A stretch of DNA of 64,000 nucleotides from NCBI GenBank assembly GCA_031275175.1, contig JAISPD010000007.1:1-64000 (forward strand). Reading direction: 5' to 3'. A program made the position numbers and the translations under genes. This document shows positions 20,671 through 31,450 of the stretch, piece by piece. Numbering within the stretch: position 1 is the first letter of the stretch; each line of letters opens with the position of its first letter. The notes below the pieces were generated by a model that was not told the origin of the DNA, made no database searches, and was given only the letters and a program-made list of their open reading frames with translations. Source of the DNA: Mycoplasmataceae bacterium. GTDB lineage: Bacteria > Bacillota_I > Bacilli_A > Mycoplasmatales > Mycoplasmoidaceae.

Positions 20671-21237
20671 GTGAACGTAAAATCAATAATTGAAAGTATT
20701 CTCTACATAAGTGGGAATGATGGGGTTGATGTTTCTGATATTAAAAAGGTTGTCAATTTACCAACAGAAGAAATTCGTCAATTAATTAAAAGCATGAAGC
20801 AACACTATGAACAAAATCCTGATAGTGGGTTTGTTATCAAAATTTATGGTTCCCATTTTTATCTATTAACCAAACCTGAAAATAAAGAATTTATTGGTAA
20901 ATTAATTGATGTACGTTTGAAAAACCCATTAACCCCTGCCGTGATGGAAACCTTAGCGATTATCGCTTACAATAATCCATGCACAGGTGTTAAAGTTGAT
21001 GAAATTCGTGGAACATCAAGTGAAAATGCATTAAAACGTTTGGAAAATCTTGATTTAGTTAAAAATACAGGTCGAGCTAGTACTCCTGGCCGTCCCTATA
21101 TTTATGAAATTACTCAAAAATTTTTCAATCTTTTTGGGATTAAAAGTTTGAGTGAATTACCTAAAATCAACCAAGACAGCAAAAACATTGAAGATTTAGA
21201 TTTTTTCAATGCAAACCGTTTTGATGAAGAAAAATAA
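20671..21237 (+). CDS. scpB: Segregation and condensation protein B
   Basis: A 188-residue ScpB, partner of ScpA and SMC, made of two winged helices. Family segments YISGNDGVDVSDIKK, PAVMETLAIIAYN and the GRASTPGRPYIYEI turn are present. The start is GTG at 20671; AAAGGA upstream supports it, while the nearer ATG at 20661 meets a stop after one codon. It ends immediately before the convergent degV stop. Confidence 0.9.
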   Translation: MNVKSIIESILYISGNDGVDVSDIKKVVNLPTEEIRQLIKSMKQHYEQNPDSGFVIKIYGSHFYLLTKPENKEFIGKLIDVRLKNPLTPAVMETLAIIAYNNPCTGVKVDEIRGTSSENALKRLENLDLVKNTGRASTPGRPYIYEITQKFFNLFGIKSLSELPKINQDSKNIEDLDFFNANRFDEEK

Positions 21238-22098
21238 TTAATCTAGGTCAGCACCAAAAGCTAAATAATTGGGCCCAACGTGCGCAGTAATTACACTTGG
21301 TACATTAGTAAATTCCATTTTAGTTTGTGGATACAATATTTTTAAAATATCTACATAATGTTTGATATCAAATTTCTTGTCTGAATTACTGTTAGTAAAC
21401 ACCACAAAACGTTTAATAGGTAATTTCCCTAAGGGGATAATGGTACTCAAAATTGAGTTGGCACGTTTGACTGCGTCTTCTGGTTTACTTGATTTATCTT
21501 TAAATAGTAATCCAAATTTATCAAGCGTGATAATTAATTTCAAGCCTAATAATTTAATTAAAATCGATTTAAAATTGCTAACTCGACCACCATTTTTTAG
21601 TTGAGAAATATCAGGCACTACCAATACTCCAGCACGCTTATCTTTAATTCTTTCTAAGTAGTCAGTAATCAACTGATCATTCAATTTACCAGTATTATTG
21701 GCTTCCACTAAATCCATAATCGTTCATTCTGATAAGCGACCTACCATGGTTTGGTCATAAACTTTAAGGTTTTTATATTCTTGCTCCAACATTTTTCAAT
21801 TATTGTAAGTGCCAGAAATGGTACTAGGAATAGTAAAAGCATAAATTTGCTTGTATTTTGAGGACAACTCTTGAATTTTTTTAATCACATTCCCTAAGAC
21901 TGGTTGGGATGTCTTAATGTTGATCCCATTAGCAATTTTTTCACAAATTTGATCATTAGAGATTTCAATTTGATCTAAATATGAAGTTACTTTCCCATTA
22001 TTGGTTTCAATAATTTCCATCGGAACTATGTAAACATCCGAATATGTATTTTCTCTTATTCCAAAGGAGGAATCAATTAAAATAGCTGCTTTATCCAT
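21238..22098 (-). CDS. DegV-family fatty-acid-binding protein
   Basis: A 286-residue DegV-family protein; family members bind fatty acids and, as FakB proteins, present them to a fatty-acid kinase. ILIDSSFGI at the N-terminus, VPMEI, the SQPVLGN region (phosphate/carboxylate loop) and FTIPSTISGTYNN agree with the family, as does LVVPDISQLKNGGR and the C-terminal HVGPNYLAFG. TGA Trp codons occur in the middle. No FakA homologue is in this window, so the FakB role is inference. Confidence 0.87.
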
Positions 22099-22123
22099 AA
22101 TTGACTATTTATAACAAATTTAA

Positions 22124-22151
22124 AAACAAATTGTTTCTAAACAATTTGTTT
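22124..22151 (-). terminator. Terminator hairpin after tRNA-Arg
   Basis: Two perfect 13-base inverted arms, 22124-22136 and 22139-22151, separated by two bases and flanked by an A/T run, lie 3 bp downstream of the tRNA-Arg 3' end. On the minus strand the hairpin is followed by TTTTTAAAT, as expected for intrinsic termination. Confidence 0.7.
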
Positions 22152-22154
22152 ATC

Positions 22155-22231
22155 TGGCGCGCTCGAGGGGATTCGAACCTCTGACCACAGGCTTAGAAGG
22201 CATGTGCTCTATCCAACTGAGCTACGAGCGC
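22155..22231 (-). tRNA. tRNA-Arg (anticodon TCT)
   Basis: A 77-base cloverleaf with encoded CCA. Acceptor arms GCGCTCG / CGAGCGC pair fully, the D arm is GCTC...GAGC, the anticodon loop CTTCTAA has TCT and the T loop is TTCGAAT. Two stem positions do not pair: T-C in the middle of the anticodon stem and A-C in the middle of the T stem. It would read AGA/AGG, which are frequent codons here. Confidence 0.9.
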
Positions 22232-22302
22232 TTATTCACGATTCCACAATTATACTTAATTGTGTTCGTTGATTCATGGGTTCCACAAATAACAATGACA
22301 TG

Positions 22303-22308
22303 TATAAT
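22303..22308 (+). promoter_or_regulatory. -10 box of ileS
   Basis: TATAAT 14 nt upstream of the ileS ATG with no Shine-Dalgarno sequence. No T-box leader (specifier loop, T-box, terminator) can be seen in the short space between tRNA-Arg and ileS. Confidence 0.45.
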
Positions 22309-22322
22309 TCATATCATTAACT

Positions 22323-25019
22323 ATGGATTATAAAAATACATTAAATATTTTAAAAACAGATTTTGAAATGAAGGGTAACCTTGTTCAAAAAGAACCAAGC
22401 ACGCAAAAATGATGAATTGATAAACAAATTTACCAAAAAATTTTATTAAAGAATCGGTATGGTAAAAAATGAACATTACATGATGGTCCTCCATATGCTA
22501 ACGGTAATATCCACGTAGGCCATGCACTAAATAAGATTATTAAAGATGTAATTGTACGTTTTCGCAATTTACAAGGGTTTTATGCTCATTACATCCCGGG
22601 TTGGGATACTCATGGTTTACCAATTGAACATGCTTTATTATCATCAGGTCAAAACCGTGATCCAAAATTAACTGTCACACAAAAACGTGATAATTGCCAT
22701 GCGTTTGCAACCAAATACATTGAATTGCAACGTCAACAGTTTGCACGTTTAGGTATGTTAACTGATTTTAAGGAAATATATTGTACTTATGATAATGATT
22801 ATGAAAACCGTCAGCTTAACTTATTACTCCATGCATTCAAACAAAAATTAATTTATCGTGATTTAAAACCAGTGTATTGATCGTGATCTAGCCAATCAGC
22901 TTTAGCTGATGCTGAGGTTGAATATCGTAACATAAAATCACCGAGCATTTATGTTAGTTTCAGAGTAACTAATGGAAAAAATGTTCTAACAAAAGATGAT
23001 CAACTATTAATTTGAACAACCACGCCATGAACTATTCCTAGTAATTTAGCGATTGCTGCTAACCCTAAGTTTATTTATGTAAGAGTAAAGGTGAATAATG
23101 ATTTTTACATTTTATCTAAAGCTAGACTCACTAAAATTGCCGAAATATTGTCTTGAGAAAAATACGAAATTGTTAAAGAAATCAATGGTACTGATTTGGA
23201 ACTAATTGAATATAAACATTCAATTTATCACCGCACATCCCCTATTATTTTGGCTGCATATGTTTCAAATGAAGATGGAACAGGTTTAGTTCATAATTCA
23301 CCAGGTTTTGGTGAAGATGATTACTTAGCATGTAAAAAATATGGCATTGCACCTTTTTCACCAATTGATAATTTAGGTAAATTTACTTCAGAAATTAATG
23401 ACAAAACATTAATTGGTTTATTTTATGATGATGCAGACAAAGTCATTGTTGAACAGCTTCAAAAAAATCACGCTTTATTAAAATTAGATTATGTTAATCA
23501 TAGCGTTGCCCATGATTGACGAACCAAAAAGCCTGTAATTTATCGGGCTACAAAACAATGATTCATAGATATTAAAAGAATTCAACCACAAATTTTACAA
23601 GCGTTAACAAACGTAAAATTTAATAATGAACGAAACCGTCGACACATTGTAGAAATGATGAAAAATCGAACCGAATGGTGTATTAGTCGACAGCGTGTTT
23701 GGGGCGTGCCTATTCCAATTATCTTTGATGAACATGATGAACCAATTATGGATTTTGAACTGATTAAAAACATTATTAATATCATTAAAAACGAAACTAC
23801 TAATGTATGATTTGCTAAACCTGTTGAGTATTTTCTAACTCCAAAATATCAAAATCAAAAACACTATCGTAAAGAAACTGACATCATGGATGTTTGATTT
23901 GATTCAGGTACTTCATTTACATTTATTACTGAAAAGAAATTAAATTTCCCAACCAACCTTTATTTTGAAGGTAATGATCAATACCGTGGTTGATTTAATT
24001 CTTCATTAATCAATGGTGTAATCGCCTCCAACCAAGCACCTTACCAAATGCTTTTAAGCCATGGAATGGTTTTAGATGAACAAGGACGTAAAATGTCAAA
24101 ATCAATCGGTAATGTTGTTGATCCTTTAGCGGTGTGCAATAAATTTGGTACTGACGTTCTACGTGTTTGAGCAACTAATACAGATTTTGAAGAAGATGTG
24201 CGAATTTCAGAAAATATTTTGAATCAAACCGCAGAAATATATCGTCGAATTCGTAATACACTTTTCCGTTTTTGTCTAGCCAATATTAGTGATTTTAATT
24301 ATGCAGAAAATGCGAATTTAAATTTTGATGAAGTAGATGATTTCGTTTTATGACAGTTGCACCAAAATATCAAAATTATTAATAATGCTTACGAAAAATA
24401 CCAATTTAATACCATTGTTAAAGCAATTAATGCTCATGTAGTCGAATTATCTGGTTGGTATTTTGACTTAATTAAAGATACCTTATATTGTGAAAAAAGA
24501 GACGATCCAAGACGCCGTTGTATTCAAACAGTTTTATACACAATTTTGAAATCTTATTTAATCTTTTTAACACCAATTATTCCTCACACATGCGAAGAAG
24601 TTTATAAGTATCTTAACCTTTCTTCAAAACAAATTTCCGTTCATTTAGAAAATTGAATTACAAATTTACCTTTGCCTGTCAAAAATGTTGATCAACAAAA
24701 ATGGTCCTATTTTTTTGCAATTAAGGATGCGGTTTATGCAAAATTAGAAACCTTGCGTAACGATAAAATCATCAATAAAAATAATCAAGCTCGCGTTGAA
24801 CTAGAGTTTGATAACAAATTTGATTTTAACGAAGCTGCTTTAGCTAAATATTTAAACATTGCTAAAGTGAAATTTATTAATCAAAAATCTAGTAAGATCA
24901 CAGTTAATGCAACTGATGCCAAATTGATTAAATGTGAACGTTGTTGAAATTATTATGAACCCACACAAATGCACGATCAACATATTTGTCAACGTTGTCA
25001 TCAGGTACTTAGTAATTAA
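22323..25019 (+). CDS. ileS: Isoleucyl-tRNA synthetase
   Basis: An 898-residue class Ia synthetase. HVGH in [13 protein letters not shown] is the HIGH motif, KMSKS is intact, the editing domain carries WTTTPWTIPSN, and the C-terminus has the zinc pairs CERC and CQRC. About a dozen conserved tryptophans are written TGA. It would charge tRNA-Ile including the CAT-anticodon tRNA-Ile2 encoded near 43.6 kb, after lysidine modification. It stands alone as a transcription unit before the ABC cluster, which starts 20 bp later. Confidence 0.96.
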
Positions 25020-25039
25020 AAAAAGTATAATTACATCTA

Positions 25040-27322
25040 ATGATGGTATTTTGGACATATTTTCGTTTCATATCTTTAAATTTTTTTCGGAAGAAAAATG
25101 TTTGAATTTTTGGTGGTTTATACATTATTTTTTCGTTCTTAATACTTATCATCGTGCCTCTAATTACAGGTAATAGTCCTTGAACTCTATGACACAATGT
25201 TTTTTTATCACCGCAAACTTTATTACTATACATCATGACAATTTTTGCCGCCATTGTTTCAATAGCAATTTTTAAAGATTATCGAGATAACGGCACAGAA
25301 TTATTGTTACTATCAAAACCAATTAATCGTTCAAAAATAACATGTGCTAAATTCATACTTTTTTTTTCTTTCACATTTGTCTTTTCGCTGTTCACACTTA
25401 TTAATGCTCCCATTACTTTAATTTTTAATGACGTTACTGGTGCACAAGTTTGAGGATTGGTCCAATCACTTTTGTTTGCTAATTTTATTGGTCTAGTAAT
25501 TTTGGGAATGTTAGCAACATTAATCTCTTTATTTGCAAATAAAATTTGAACCATTCTAGGAAATGTTGTTGTTCTTGTTTTATTACTGATAGGATCTAAC
25601 GTTAATGCAATCGTAGTTAAATCTCCGGGATCATTAGCTAAAAGCGATTCTCATGCAATTGTTAGTTCACAATATTTAGGGGCAGACGATAAAATTCATT
25701 CTTATGCTTCTTTGAGCCCAGTAATTAAAACAAACGAAACAACTAATATTCCTGAAATTGATTTTACCACGTTTGAACAAGAAAAAGATCTTTGACAAAA
25801 ATATGCTAATCAATCCCATCAAAACCTTGCTAATATGTTTGATTTACGTGGACAATTTCAAATTTTAAATAACATGGGGGCTTTAAAACAAGAATTTGCT
25901 CAAGAAGCAAGCGAAGGTTTTGGGAGTAACCGCTATTTTGACTACCAATTTAAAAATAGCATTATTGAAGAACCATTAGCTACACAACCGTTATATTATG
26001 TAACTAACTCAACTAACGGAATTTCAATTGGCCATTTTGATACAAGCCAACCATTTAATGAGTTTACGAAAGCTTTAACTTCTTATTTAGATTTAATTAG
26101 CAATCAAGCTATTATCACTATCGGTTCTACCTATGTAGATACTAATAGTCTTTTGAGCGGCATAACTAGTGAAAAATTTGCGATTGCTAAAGCAAATAAT
26201 GGTTGAAGTGGTGGCAATAAAAATACAATTTATTTTGGTCTGGATGATTTAACACCAACAGATTTGCAAACAGAAATTTTTGAACGTATTCTCTACCCAA
26301 TGCAAACATATGATGGTAGTTTAGAAGACTTGAATACAACTTTTACTTTTGGTCAAGATTTAATTGAACTTCGTGATTTTTTAGATGAAAGTACAGATTT
26401 CCCTATCGGCACAGATTATGTTTTAAAAAATTTATGACAACCTCACATCAACGATCACATTGATATGGATACCCCTATTTATCAAAGTGTTTTGGATACT
26501 GATTCACTTAACAAATGCGCATCATTAATCTATAATTTTATTCATGCTTGCATCGTTGGCGCAAATAAAGGACTCACAAATTTAGATACTGCATCAACTG
26601 TACCTACAACAATATACCAAAATGTTTTCTGGGATAGTTCATTAAAGGGTGCTGCTGCAAATCAAGCTTTGATGAAAACCATGGCTAAATTCCAATTTTA
26701 TGTTTTTAAAAAAATGACCACTGTAATTAGTGAACAAGAAGTATATAACTTTGCAAACAAGACGAGATTAAATCTTGATTTAAAACAATTTGGCATACCA
26801 GAATTATTAATTTTTAATTCGCAACCTATTTTACCTCTACAAGCTGATCAAAATCAGCAAATGTATTATTTAACAGATGATACTGAAGTACCAATACCTT
26901 TAGGTATATTAACTACTATATTCCCCTCTTTTCTTAAAGATTATTCGCTTCAAGGAAAAGAAAATTTTAACTGGGCATTTGGTGATAATCAACCTTCATA
27001 TTACGCTTCACCTAAAATTTTAATCGCTAGGGCTTTATTAGATTTCGTTGTTGACAAACAAACATATGGATATAGTGATGGCGAGCATTCAGGATTACCT
27101 AATGATGATCCTAATGGCACGGCATTCGATCGAGACGCAAATTATGTTGTTAATTTAATTACTTCTAGCACTAATTTCCCAATGAACTATGAAATGTTAG
27201 GCATGACATTTCAAGCAGAAGTAGCATTAAAACCATGACAAGTAGTAATTATGTGAAGTATCATTGGTACATTCTTAACACTTTTATCGTTTGTAATCTA
27301 TATTAGAACAGATTTCAAGTAG
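25040..27322 (+). CDS. ABC-2-type permease with large extracellular domain (first)
   Basis: A 760-residue membrane protein. After a basic N-terminus come about six hydrophobic segments in residues 15-185; the RDNGTELLLLSKPINR segment between helices matches the cytoplasmic loop of ABC-2 export permeases. Residues about 190-730 are hydrophilic and probably outside the cell; a final helix (about 732-755) precedes the basic FK tail. It is followed after 10 bp by the ATPase and then by a paralogous permease with the same layout, so the two probably form a heterodimer. Two adjacent ATGs could start it. The substrate is unknown and the ectodomain has no motif I recognise. Confidence 0.75.
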
Positions 27323-27332
27323 GAATCCAAAT

Positions 27333-28385
27333 ATGCGACTATTAAATAAACATCATCATTCCACAAAACAACCAACAAAATCTTCTTTTTTTATTACCAA
27401 AAAATATGATGAAAAAAATATTCTAAATTACAATTCTTTAATACCCAAACCAATTTTATATGTAAAAAATTTATCGAAAAAATATTTTGGAAAGAAGCAT
27501 CCTACCATCCACAATATTAGTTTTAATGTGTACCCGGGAGAATTCCATGCCTTCATTGGTGCTAATGGTGCTGGCAAAACAACGACTATCAAATGTTTGA
27601 TTGGTGCTTATGCTAGTTGAAATGGTACAATTTTAGTAAACGGGATTCGCAATAATAAAGAGGAAGCCAAAAAGAAATTGGGGTACATTCCAGAAAATGC
27701 TCGCTTCCCTGAAAAAATTTCAGCCATCAAATATTTACAATGAATGACCATGCTTTCTGGTTTGACACGTAAACAATCAAAAGAATTTTCCATTAATAAA
27801 TTACGTGATTTACGAATGTGAAGCTTACGTAATAAATCACCTAATAACTTTTCAAGTGGCCAAAAGAAAAAAATACTATTAGCGCAAGCTTTAATTCATG
27901 ACCCAGATATCATCGTTATGGATGAGCCAGTGGCTAATTTAGACCCCAAAGCACGCAATGAATTCTTTAACATTTTGAAGGGCTTGTTAAAAAGAGACAA
28001 GGCAATTTTTATTTCAAGCCATGTGTTGGCCGAATTAGACTTATACGCCAATTCCGTTACTATCTTAGATGGTGGGAAAATCATTTATGATGGTGATAAA
28101 AAAACATTAATGACAAAATTTTTTAAACACCAATATGAAATATCAACCGATAATAACGAATTTACAAAAGCATTCTTAAAAAAAGAAAAAATAAAATATA
28201 GCTGGCGCCCAGAAGACAAAACTATTGTCGCTGTCTTTAGCGATTCGACTAAAGTTACCATCTTTCAAAAAAATTTAATTAAGCACAATATAACTTTTAC
28301 TAAATTTACTAAGGTTGAACCAACATTAGATGAAGTTTATAACAAATTGGTAATTAAGGGTTCGGTTGACACTCAAAAAGGATAA
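27333..28385 (+). CDS. ABC transporter ATP-binding protein
   Basis: A 350-residue ATPase. Walker A GANGAGKTT, signature FSSGQKKK, Walker B IIVMDEP and the H-loop SSHVLAEL are all intact. The first 55 residues form an unusual His/Lys-rich extension (KHHHSTKQ) before the conserved domain, and a C-terminal domain of about 100 residues follows, as in many ABC-2 drug/lipid exporters. It lies between the two large permeases, 10 bp after the first and 3 bp before the second, so the three genes form one operon and one transporter. Confidence 0.88.
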
Positions 28386-28388
28386 AAC

Positions 28389-30311
28389 ATGGTGCGATAC
28401 TTCCGTTATTTACAAAATTATGTGTTTAAGCGTCAATCTGTTTGAATATCAATCGGATTATATTGGCTATTTTTATTTTTAATCCTAATTCTCGTACCTC
28501 TAATAGTTAAAATTAGTCCTACCGCTTTATGAAATAATTCAATCATTGATTTACAAAGTTTTTCCACTTTGATTATTTCAATTTCTTGTTCAATTATGGC
28601 CGTAGTCATATTCCGTGACAGCAAAGAAGATGGCAGTGAACTAATCATTATGTCTAAGCCGATTGCTCGATGGAAGATTATTGTTACTAAATTTATTTGT
28701 TTTGGCAATATGACGCTCATCATGATTGCTGTTTCCATGTTGATTATGATAGGTACATTAGGCTTTGGCAAATTTAATTTAGCTAGTAATCCTAATGGTA
28801 TCAATATGTCAGAATTGACTGAAATGTTATTAGGTTTATTGATGGGAACTTTAATTGTTTGCTTGCTTTTTGGCGCAATTGCAATTTTACTAAGTGTTAT
28901 ATCAGGCAAAATTATTATTATGGTCTCAACCATTGGTGTCGCTGTTATATTTAATATTATTTACATGTTAGTCCCAATTTTAAGTATTACACCTAATAAA
29001 TATGTTATCAATCAATATTCCATCTATTTAAATAGTATGAATTATGTTGGTATTGATGGCAAAATGCACACAGGAGTGTACGCCAATAATGTTCGTTTTT
29101 TAACCGATGATCATGATGATGATGATCAAAATTGAAACACAGCATATTATGTTAACCGTGGTAATGCACACGCTACCGGTGCCCTTGTATCTTATATTAA
29201 TGTTGGGCAACAATTATCTAGTTTATTTCATAGCTTTACCGATTACGCTAAAAACGATACCAACAGTGCTTATGGCTCAGATATTAACGAGAAATATTAT
29301 TTAACAAGCCAAAAACCTATTTATGAAAATCCTACTAACAATTCTTATCCATGATTAAGATTTGTTGGAGTGGTTAAAGATCAAATCAAAAGAGTAAAAT
29401 GAAGAATTTATGGCTTCCCACTAAATGTGTTAGATACTTATAATTTGGCTGGTGCAACAAGCGAAGATTTTGTCTATACAATCCCATCAAAAAATGCAAG
29501 TATTTTAAATTTATCCAATTCACAATTTTGATCAATCAATGATATCACTCGTTATCCAAATGAATCGAAAATACGTGAATATGTTAATAGTTTAGAAAAA
29601 GATGGGTATGGATATTACAACAATGGAGAAGTCGAATCAGTCGGAACAAAATCAGAACATGATTTACATGTTAAATTTCCTAAAGATTTATTTGAAAATG
29701 AAGAATCATTAATATATTATGAAAACCCTGATTTTATTTTGCCTTACAAAGTCCAAAAAGACGATCACAATTATGACAATTCCATGAATTTAGATTATTT
29801 AGAGGTTTGATATTTAATTATGCAAGATTTACAAACTGCTTTATGAAATAAAATTAATGAAGCCATCACAGAATATCAAGCTGATCCTACTTCTGGGCTT
29901 CCGCCTATTAATCAATGAACTGACAAAGAACCAGACTCTATTTATGATCGTTTGATGTCACCGGAAGAAACTGATCAAACAATGCAATTGCTCTCAGAAA
30001 TTAACTATGCCATGAGCGTTTGAGATTTTAGTACAAAAATGACAGGTTTTACTCATTCAATAACCTTTTCTACTTTTAAAAGCGACCATGTAGATAATTT
30101 TGAATATGCAAACTCTAACTATTTATTTAATATATTAAATAGTGCTGGAAACAATAACGAAATTAATTCCAGCGATGTTTTTAGTAGCATCTATCCTTAT
30201 GATCATTACAAATATTACAATAATAGTGATTTAACGATTTTTTGAGTAAGTTTTGCTTTATTGTTCTTTGCTTTGTCAATAATTACTTATATGCGTGTCG
30301 ACATTAAATAG
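28389..30311 (+). CDS. ABC-2-type permease with large extracellular domain (second)
   Basis: A 640-residue paralogue of the first permease. The N-terminal helices carry FRDSKEDGSELIIMSKPIAR, closely parallel to the loop in the other copy. Membrane segments occupy residues about 15-205, the domain 210-615 is hydrophilic and rich in Asn, Tyr and Asp (including a run of Asp/His near 28.1 percent of the way into the ectodomain, DDHDDDDQN), and one last helix ends the protein before the MRVDIK tail. The two ectodomains are not obviously similar beyond composition. Likely the second half of a heterodimeric exporter. Confidence 0.75.
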
Positions 30312-30313
30312 TA

Positions 30314-30730
30314 TTAATGAGTGTAAACTAAATCTTGAATTTTAATTTGAAAGAAATTAATTGCCCCAACAGTGAATATCCAAATATTATGTGCATTCTT
30401 AGAAAAATGTAAAATGTTGTTAGGTGCAACATCTGTAAAAATATCAACTACATGATGAGCAATATCAGTTGCAATAATATCCACATGACAATTAAAGAGA
30501 AAAGTATCAATTTTTTTTGCATGTTGAATTAAATAACATAGATGATTATGCAATGTTGATAAACCACCAAATTTTTCCAAATAACTGTAATTTTTGTTGA
30601 CTTTAATGATTTTAATATTGGTTGACTGATGATTAATTGTTAGTGGTCGACGAAAATATGGTGTCTTGCGTGCCAAAACATTGGCGTAAATTTTTTTAAA
30701 ATAACGTAAATCTCGTTCATCCCAATACAC
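30314..30730 (-). CDS. Small protein with faint DUF192 resemblance
   Basis: A 138-residue frame starting with GTG; no ATG exists upstream before a stop, so GTG is forced. Segments IDTFLFNCHVDIIATD, VDIFTDVAPNN and FTVGAINFFQIKIQDLV follow in the order of the DUF192 fold (beta-barrel with a PxD-type strand and a final G-x-GD element), but the match is loose. No signal peptide. The gene fills the space between the ABC operon and a divergent unknown gene. Function unknown. Confidence 0.5.
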   Translation of the reverse strand: MYWDERDLRYFKKIYANVLARKTPYFRRPLTINHQSTNIKIIKVNKNYSYLEKFGGLSTLHNHLCYLIQHAKKIDTFLFNCHVDIIATDIAHHVVDIFTDVAPNNILHFSKNAHNIWIFTVGAINFFQIKIQDLVYTH

Positions 30731-30754
30731 GCAAGGATTATAGTTAATTGGATA

Positions 30755-30760
30755 TATAAT
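30755..30760 (+). promoter_or_regulatory. -10 box of the gene at 30767
   Basis: TATAAT 6 nt upstream of the ATG with no Shine-Dalgarno; the transcript would begin at or within a base or two of the start codon. Confidence 0.5.
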
Positions 30761-30766
30761 TTTGCT

Positions 30767-31450
30767 ATGAAATTAGTTAAATTATTTGAAAGAACTTCTA
30801 ATGATTTTGAATATCAAATTTATAAGTTACAAATTAAACCATTTTTTTTAAATGACAAATTATCAGATTTTTCAAGCAGAAAAGTTAAAAAAATGTATGA
30901 CATTCACAACGAAAAGCATTTCATAAGATATCGTTTTGAATTGCTTAAACACTGAATGCGTTTAAATGAATTCTATGATAAGAATTATGTGACGCGTTTA
31001 GAATCTTTGATTCATAAATTAAGACTCACGCACGAATTGAATGCGTATGAACAGGAATATTTAAACCATTATCAAGGGGTTGTATTCGCTAAAATTCGTA
31101 ATTTAAAAAATCTCATTGTAGATTTTTCTACTGCACGAAACGAAGAAGTGTATTACAAATATGAAAATGTTGGTTTTTATCGATTGGTCAACAAGCGATT
31201 AATACCTACTAAACTTAATGGTGAGTTATTTATTACTACTCACAAAATATTATTAAGTAGCGGATTGGAAATATTTACCATAAATTTTGATGAGATTATG
31301 AATTTTAAAATTTCTCCACAAGGATTGCTCATTTTTACTGCACACAATATTTATTCATTTAAATCATACGATGACTATTTACTTTATGTTTCTTTAGAAC
31401 GAATATTAAAATTAAAAAAATGAAATACAAAATGATTAATCAACGACTAA
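30767..31450 (+). CDS. Unknown protein, possible PH-like C-terminal domain
   Basis: A 227-residue soluble protein. The N-terminal half is basic and helical (residues about 1-110). The C-terminal half has the rhythm of a PH-like/GRAM barrel: NGELFITTHKILLSSG, TINFDEIMNFKISPQGLLI, YSFKSYDDY followed by a final helix. TGA Trp codons at 30953, 31421 and 31433 are read through; the true stop is TAA at 31450, so it overlaps the start of uvrC by up to 31 bases. The overlap suggests cotranscription with uvrC. No function can be assigned. Confidence 0.65.
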
